From: Streptosporangium minutum
GTDB taxonomy: Bacteria; Actinomycetota; Actinomycetes; Streptosporangiales; Streptosporangiaceae
Reading direction: 5' to 3'
Assembly (NCBI RefSeq): GCF_002149035.1
Contig: NZ_NGFP01000091.1
Location: 1 to 32,039, forward strand
Length of the DNA stretch: 32,039 bases
Position 1 is the first letter of the stretch, and the number at the start of each line of letters is the position of its first letter. Position numbers and translations under genes: made by a program. The notes under the pieces are model-generated. The model ran no database searches. It was not told the DNA's origin and was given only the letters and a program-made list of their open reading frames with translations. Below are positions 27,899-32,039 of this stretch, piece after piece.

Positions 27899-30466
27899 GT
27901 GAGGTTCCGGCCGTATGCCTGGATGCCCCGGCCGTTCACGTGGCTCGCACGGGCGTTCACCGTCCTCGTGGTGCTCGGGCTGGTTCTCGCCGGGGTGGGC
28001 GTGTGGACGGTGCGCGCCTCCTTCCCGCAGCTCGCGGGCGAGCTCAAGGTAGACGGCCTAACCGGAAAAGTCACCGTATATCGCGACAAAACAGGTATTC
28101 CACATATCTACGCGGACTCTTCCGATGACCTGTTCCTCGCCCAGGGATACGTACACGCCCAGGACCGGTTCTTCGAGATGGACTTCCGCCGGCACGTGAC
28201 GGCCGGGCGGCTGTCGGAGATGTTCGGCTCCGCGACGCTCGTCGAGGACAAGGTCATCCGAACCATGGGCTGGCGCAAAGTCGCCGAGGCCGAGCTGCCG
28301 ATGCTCACCGAGCAGACCCGGCACCACCTCGACGCCTACGCCAAGGGCGTGAACTCCTGGATGGACCAGCACGAGGGCTTCACCGCCAAGAGCCTGGAGT
28401 ACGCGGTCCTCAAGCTCACCAACTTCGGCTACGAACCCGAACCGTGGACTCCGGTGGACTCCCTGTCCTGGCTCAAGGCCATGGCCTGGGATCTGCGCTC
28501 CAACATGTCCGACGAGATCGGCCGGGCGCTCGCGGCGAGCAGGCTGCCCCGCGAGCGGGTCGAACAGCTCTGGCCCGGCTACCCCTTCGACACCCACCAG
28601 CCGATCGTCACCCAGGGGTCGGTCACCCGGCGCGGCTTCGACCAGGACACCGAGCCCGGCGCGGACACCGACCAGGTGGACACCGGAACCGGACGGCCGG
28701 ACACGGGCGCGCTGACCCGGGCGGCCGAGGCCCTGCGGGCGGTGCCGAGCCTGATGGGCGACCCCAAGGGCGGCAACGGCATCGGCTCGAACTCCTGGGT
28801 GGTCGGCGGCAGGCACACCGGCTCGGGCAAGCCGCTGCTCGCCAACGACCCGCACCTGTCGGCGAACATGCCCTCGGTCTGGTACCAGGCCGGGCTGCAC
28901 TGCCGTACCAAGAGCGCCGAATGCCCGTTCGACGTCACCGGGTTCACCTTCTCCGGGGTGCCCGGCGTGATCATCGGGCACAACGACAAGATCGCCTGGG
29001 GCTTCACCAACCTCGGCCCGGACGTCGCCGACCTGTATCTGGAGCGGGTGAAGGACGACTCCTACCTGTTCATGGGCGACTGGAAGCCGCTCACCACCAG
29101 GACCGAGACGATCAAGGTCGCGGGAGGCGACCCGGTCCGGCTCACGGTCCGGGAGACCATGCACGGCCCGATCCTCTCCGACGTCATGGAGAACGTGAAG
29201 GACACCCTGCCCGGCGCGGCGACGGCCTTCCAGGAGAAGGCCGACGCGGTCGCGCTGAAGTGGACGGCGCTGGAGCCCGGCAGGAGCGCCGACGCGATCT
29301 TCGCCCTCGACGCCGCGCAGGACTGGCAGGAGTTCCGGGCGGCGGCGAGCAGGTTCGACGTGCCCGCGCAGAACCTGGTCTACGCCGACACCAAGGGCAA
29401 CATCGGCTACCAGGCGCCTGGCCGGATCCCGGTGCGGACCCGGGGCGACGGCACCTGGCCGGTGCCGGGCTGGACCGGCGAGTACTCCTGGCAGTCGACC
29501 ATCCCCTTCAACGAGCTGCCCAGCGTCTACAACCCGCCCGAGGGCTACATCGTGACCGCCAACAACGCGGCCATCGACCCCGAGCGCTACCCGCACATGC
29601 TCACCAAGGACTGGGCGTACGGCTACCGCTCCCAGCGCATCCTGGACCGCCTCCAGACCGAGCTGAAGAAGGGCAAGGTCGACGCGGAGACGATGGGCGA
29701 GGTGCAGCAGGACACCCACAACGGCTTCGCCCAGTTTCTGGTGCCCAAGCTGATGGCCCTCAAGGTCGCCGGGTCCTCCGGAGACGCCCGTGAGCTGCTG
29801 CGCACCTGGGACTACTCCCAGGGCGCGGGGTCGAGCCCGGCGATGTACTTCAACGCCGTCTGGCGGCACCTGCTCATCGAGACCTTCAACGACGACCTGC
29901 CGGAGAGCGCCTGGCCGACCGGCGGCGACCGCTGGTTCGAGGTGGTCCGCGTCATGCTCGACAACCCCGGCGACCCGTTCTGGGACGACGCGCGGACCTC
30001 GGGGACGGAGACCCGCGACGACATGCTGCGGCGGGCCATGGCCCTGGCCTACGACGAGCTGAACGCCCGCCTCGGCCCGGACGTCAAGGCCTGGCGCTGG
30101 GGCGACCTGCACTCGCTGACGCTCACCAACCAGACCTTCGGCACCTCCGGGATCGGCCCGGTCGAGTGGCTGTTCAACCGGGGCCCGTTCCCGGTGAGCG
30201 GCAACGACGACGCGGTCAACGCCGCGGGCTGGGACGTCCAGGAGGGCTACGCCGTGGGCTGGCTGCCGTCCATGCGGATGGTGGTCGACCTGGCGGACCT
30301 GGACAGGTCCCAGTGGATCAACCTGACCGGCGCGTCGGGCCACGCCTTCCACGACAACTACTGGGACCAGGCCCCGCTCTGGGCGGATGGGAGGACCACC
30401 CCCATGCTCGCCCGGGAGGAGTCGATCAAGAAGGCCGCCAGGAACACCCTGGTCCTCAGGCCTTGA
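27899..30466 (+). CDS. Penicillin acylase family Ntn hydrolase, membrane-anchored
   Basis: An 855-residue amidase precursor of the penicillin G / AHL / aculeacin acylase family, self-cleaved into two chains. A membrane or signal helix (residues ~20-41, [15 protein letters not shown]) places it outside the membrane. The alpha chain shows [37 protein letters not shown] and GRLSEMFG. An acidic spacer ([20 protein letters not shown]) precedes the cleavage site G296|S297 in [12 protein letters not shown]297 should be the nucleophile, supported by LANDPHL and, later, [18 protein letters not shown]. The GTG at 27899 has AGGAGGT four bases upstream. The substrate could be beta-lactams, acyl-homoserine lactones or lipopeptides. 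It overlaps the convergent hydrolase by 11 bases. Confidence 0.92.
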   Translation: MRFRPYAWMPRPFTWLARAFTVLVVLGLVLAGVGVWTVRASFPQLAGELKVDGLTGKVTVYRDKTGIPHIYADSSDDLFLAQGYVHAQDRFFEMDFRRHVTAGRLSEMFGSATLVEDKVIRTMGWRKVAEAELPMLTEQTRHHLDAYAKGVNSWMDQHEGFTAKSLEYAVLKLTNFGYEPEPWTPVDSLSWLKAMAWDLRSNMSDEIGRALAASRLPRERVEQLWPGYPFDTHQPIVTQGSVTRRGFDQDTEPGADTDQVDTGTGRPDTGALTRAAEALRAVPSLMGDPKGGNGIGSNSWVVGGRHTGSGKPLLANDPHLSANMPSVWYQAGLHCRTKSAECPFDVTGFTFSGVPGVIIGHNDKIAWGFTNLGPDVADLYLERVKDDSYLFMGDWKPLTTRTETIKVAGGDPVRLTVRETMHGPILSDVMENVKDTLPGAATAFQEKADAVALKWTALEPGRSADAIFALDAAQDWQEFRAAASRFDVPAQNLVYADTKGNIGYQAPGRIPVRTRGDGTWPVPGWTGEYSWQSTIPFNELPSVYNPPEGYIVTANNAAIDPERYPHMLTKDWAYGYRSQRILDRLQTELKKGKVDAETMGEVQQDTHNGFAQFLVPKLMALKVAGSSGDARELLRTWDYSQGAGSSPAMYFNAVWRHLLIETFNDDLPESAWPTGGDRWFEVVRVMLDNPGDPFWDDARTSGTETRDDMLRRAMALAYDELNARLGPDVKAWRWGDLHSLTLTNQTFGTSGIGPVEWLFNRGPFPVSGNDDAVNAAGWDVQEGYAVGWLPSMRMVVDLADLDRSQWINLTGASGHAFHDNYWDQAPLWADGRTTPMLAREESIKKAARNTLVLRP

Positions 30467-31427
30467 GTGTGCGGGACTCGCCGACGGCGAGGTCCCACAG
30501 GTCCGCGCGGTCCCGGCCGGCTTCCGCCCAGGCCGCGCGGGCCTGTTCCACCGGCGCGAGCAGCCGCTCGCCCGACAGCACGAACGTGCCCCAGTGCATG
30601 GTCGCCATCCGCCGCGCCCCGACCTCCTCACACGCCCGTACGGCCTCCGCCGGATCGACGTGCGAGGCCTTCATGAACCAGCGGGGCTCGAACGCCCCCA
30701 CCGGCATCAGCGCCAGGTCGATGCCGTCCGGGTAACGTGCCCCGATCTGGGCGAAACGCTCGCCGTAGGCGCTGTCCCCCGCGAAGTAGACCGCCCGCCC
30801 GGCGTACCTGATGACCCAGCCGCCCCACAGGGTCCTGCAGGTGTCCCAGACCGAGCGGCGGCTCCAGTGGTGGGCGGGCACGAAGTCGAACCCGACCTCT
30901 CCGATCCGGGCGCTCTCCCACCAGTCGAGTTCGGTGACGTCGCGGAACCGCCGCCGGGTGAACCAGGGCTTCAGCCTGGCCGGGACGAGGATGGGGGTCG
31001 TCCTGGGCAGCCGGTTCATCGTCGGCGCGTCCAGGTGGTCGTAGTGGTTGTGACTGATCACCACGGCGTCCACCCGGGGCAGGTCCGTCCACGCGACGCC
31101 CGGCGGGGTGAGCCGCTGCCGGACCCCGGGGATCTTTCTCGCCCAGACCGGGTCGGTGAGGATCGTCAGACCGCCGATCTGCAGGACGTAGGTCGCATGA
31201 CCCACCCAGGTGACGATCGTCTCGGTCCCGCTCGCCCGGGGCAGCCCGTCGCGGTGGACCGGGATCCGGTCGGCGTCCCCGATGTCGGGCCGGAACCCGC
31301 CGTGCCAGGCCACGGCCAGCAGTTCCCGGAACGCGGGGAGCGGAGAGGTCAGCCGATCCCTGAAACTCCGCGGCCACGACCGCTCGGGCACGCGCGGCGA
31401 TGTCTCCGGCTGGATCGTCTGCGACAT
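30456..31427 (-). CDS. MBL-fold metal-dependent hydrolase (UlaG / NAPE-PLD-like)
   Basis: A 323-residue cytoplasmic metallo-beta-lactamase-fold hydrolase. The opening TWVGHATYVLQIGGLTILTD, then the metal motif VISHNHYDHLDAPTM (HxHxDH), PAHHWSRRS, YFAGDSAYGERF and a C-terminal ATMHWGTFVLSGE are the order seen in UlaG and NAPE-PLD-like proteins. It likely cleaves a phosphodiester or lactone; the substrate is unknown. The ATG at 31427 follows GGGGGAG by three bases. The N-terminal ~70 residues, including AWHGGFRPDIGDADRIPV, match bacterial NAPE-PLD relatives. It is convergent with the acylase (11-base overlap); no functional link is evident. Confidence 0.9.
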   Translation of the reverse strand: MSQTIQPETSPRVPERSWPRSFRDRLTSPLPAFRELLAVAWHGGFRPDIGDADRIPVHRDGLPRASGTETIVTWVGHATYVLQIGGLTILTDPVWARKIPGVRQRLTPPGVAWTDLPRVDAVVISHNHYDHLDAPTMNRLPRTTPILVPARLKPWFTRRRFRDVTELDWWESARIGEVGFDFVPAHHWSRRSVWDTCRTLWGGWVIRYAGRAVYFAGDSAYGERFAQIGARYPDGIDLALMPVGAFEPRWFMKASHVDPAEAVRACEEVGARRMATMHWGTFVLSGERLLAPVEQARAAWAEAGRDRADLWDLAVGESRTLKA

Positions 31428-31463
31428 GGACTCCCCCTTTAACAGGTATTCGCCCCCATGAAC

Positions 31464-31910
31464 CTATTGCGGGAAATCACCCCTCTCATGATTTTTTGTA
31501 CGGATCCACCAGGGCGTTTTACGGGGATAGTTCCCGTCTTCCAGGTTCGCCAGTCGCTCGAAGACATTCCACGAGGCCTGGTGCCCGCAGATCAGGACGG
31601 AGACGACCACCGCCACGACGTACAGCGGGAGCATCGGCAGGCCGACGCAGGCCATGTACTGGGAGGCGTGCCGGTCCTCATGCCTGAGCAGGTCACCGGC
31701 CAGGTAACCCTCCTCGTGCCGGGTCAGCACCACGTTGCCGACGGTGAACGCGCCTGCGACCGGGAAGGGGATGCGGTAGCCGTGGGCGAGGATCAGCCCG
31801 CCGGGCCCCGCCGCCGTCCGGGCCCCGCCGAGGCGCGCCACCAGTAGCCCCAGCGGGGTGGACAGGTTCACGTAGTTGAGCGTCCGCCGTACCCGGTGCA
31901 ACCGCCGCAT
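31464..31910 (-). CDS. Small membrane protein with HExxH motif, unknown function
   Basis: A 148-residue protein. An HEDRH sequence (residues 77-81, in GDLLRHEDRHASQYMACVGL) fits the HExxH zinc signature of metallopeptidases. It is followed at once by a membrane helix (PMLPLYVVAVVVSVLICG) and a conserved-looking ASWNVFERLANLEDGNY tail that offers possible third-ligand Glu residues. Similar short actinomycete proteins are uncharacterised. ATG 31910 is preferred; the frame opens at 31958 with an unlikely Pro-rich tail. No ribosome site was seen. Protease activity is inference, because the protein is small and the fold unknown. Confidence 0.72.
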   Translation of the reverse strand: MRRLHRVRRTLNYVNLSTPLGLLVARLGGARTAAGPGGLILAHGYRIPFPVAGAFTVGNVVLTRHEEGYLAGDLLRHEDRHASQYMACVGLPMLPLYVVAVVVSVLICGHQASWNVFERLANLEDGNYPRKTPWWIRTKNHERGDFPQ

Positions 31911-31927
31911 ACCAGGATTGTGCGCTA

Positions 31928-31988
31928 TCAGGCCGGGCCGCGGTAGCGGTCCTCCCACTCAGGCCGGGCCGCGGTAGCGGTCCTCCCC
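31928..31988. repeat. Two-copy 31-bp direct repeat near the right edge
   Basis: The sequence from TCAGGCCGGGCCGCGGTAGC at 31928 recurs exactly 31 bases later at 31959, identical through the CGGTCCTCCC part. It lies upstream of the HExxH membrane protein gene. The array may continue beyond the window. The function is unknown. Confidence 0.8.
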
Positions 31989-32039
31989 CTGCGGGTGGGA
32001 GGGGTCCGGTCCGGCCGGGTGGGAAGCGCCCGGCTGGGC

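Noticed and set aside
28058-30631. An 857-codon minus-strand frame under the acylase gene
   Set aside because: It mirrors the penicillin-acylase coding frame, has no start signal or domain, and the plus-strand gene has a strong ribosome site and catalytic motif.
1-32039. tRNA, rRNA, riboswitch, integrase, transposase or prophage sequences
   Set aside because: None was recognised on either strand by eye. The accessory segment has no visible flanking tRNA, direct-repeat att site or mobility gene.

Overview
The window is about 70% G+C with strong third-position GC bias, frequent GTG/TTG starts and dense, often overlapping genes. The gene families and their order point to an actinomycete, most likely a Streptosporangiaceae-type genome (Streptosporangium/Nonomuraea-like). 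That genus-level placement is inference, not proof. No rRNA, tRNA, CRISPR array, transposase or phage gene was seen, and no gene-free stretch exceeds about 210 bases.

Bases 1-17908 look like conserved chromosome. Many genes match, in content and rough order, the block around Mycobacterium tuberculosis Rv1177-Rv1224. On the minus strand lies an extracytoplasmic stress module: SigE-type ECF sigma factor, zinc-binding membrane anti-sigma factor, RseB-like lipid-binding regulator, and the N-terminus of an HtrA-type protease running off the left edge. A divergent O-methyltransferase, leucyl aminopeptidase PepA and the small DUF3117 protein follow. Next come a PaaX-type regulator with a PaaG-like enoyl-CoA hydratase, 3-methyladenine glycosylase Tag with a DivIVA-like membrane protein, a mini-protein resembling the tail of dihydropteroate synthase, and two tandem LOG-family proteins. 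Three genes of the succinylase branch of lysine/meso-diaminopimelate synthesis (dapE, dapD, dapC) are interleaved with a MerR regulator, a lysozyme-like membrane protein, a DUF4178 protein and a 7Fe ferredoxin. A small SH3-like protein and an orphan solute-binding lipoprotein close this part.

Bases 18014-26573 look like an accessory segment. A class I methyltransferase is followed by a compact same-strand cassette. It consists of a 771-residue protein, a 685-residue UvrD-like helicase whose first ~100 residues look like a RelE/ParE fold, and a 615-residue protein carrying a sigma-70 region-4 helix-turn-helix plus a HARE-like winged helix. The two outer proteins are paralogues sharing N- and C-terminal domains, but they differ in the middle. 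The first has a decayed sigma-4 motif and long disordered inserts. A divergent second-type cysteinyl-tRNA synthetase follows 18 bases later. I regard this HTH / RelE-helicase / HTH cassette as the best candidate for an undescribed system.

Bases 26713-31910 hold a GNAT acetyltransferase, an RraA-like protein, a penicillin-acylase-family Ntn hydrolase, an UlaG/NAPE-PLD-like metallo-beta-lactamase-fold hydrolase and a small membrane protein with an HExxH motif.

Two themes recur. Convergent neighbours overlap at their 3' ends, at 3490-3500, 8828-8851, 14228-14231 and 30456-30466. Short GC-rich tandem repeats sit just downstream of stop codons, at 7119-7222, 27242-27355 and possibly 12280-12365.
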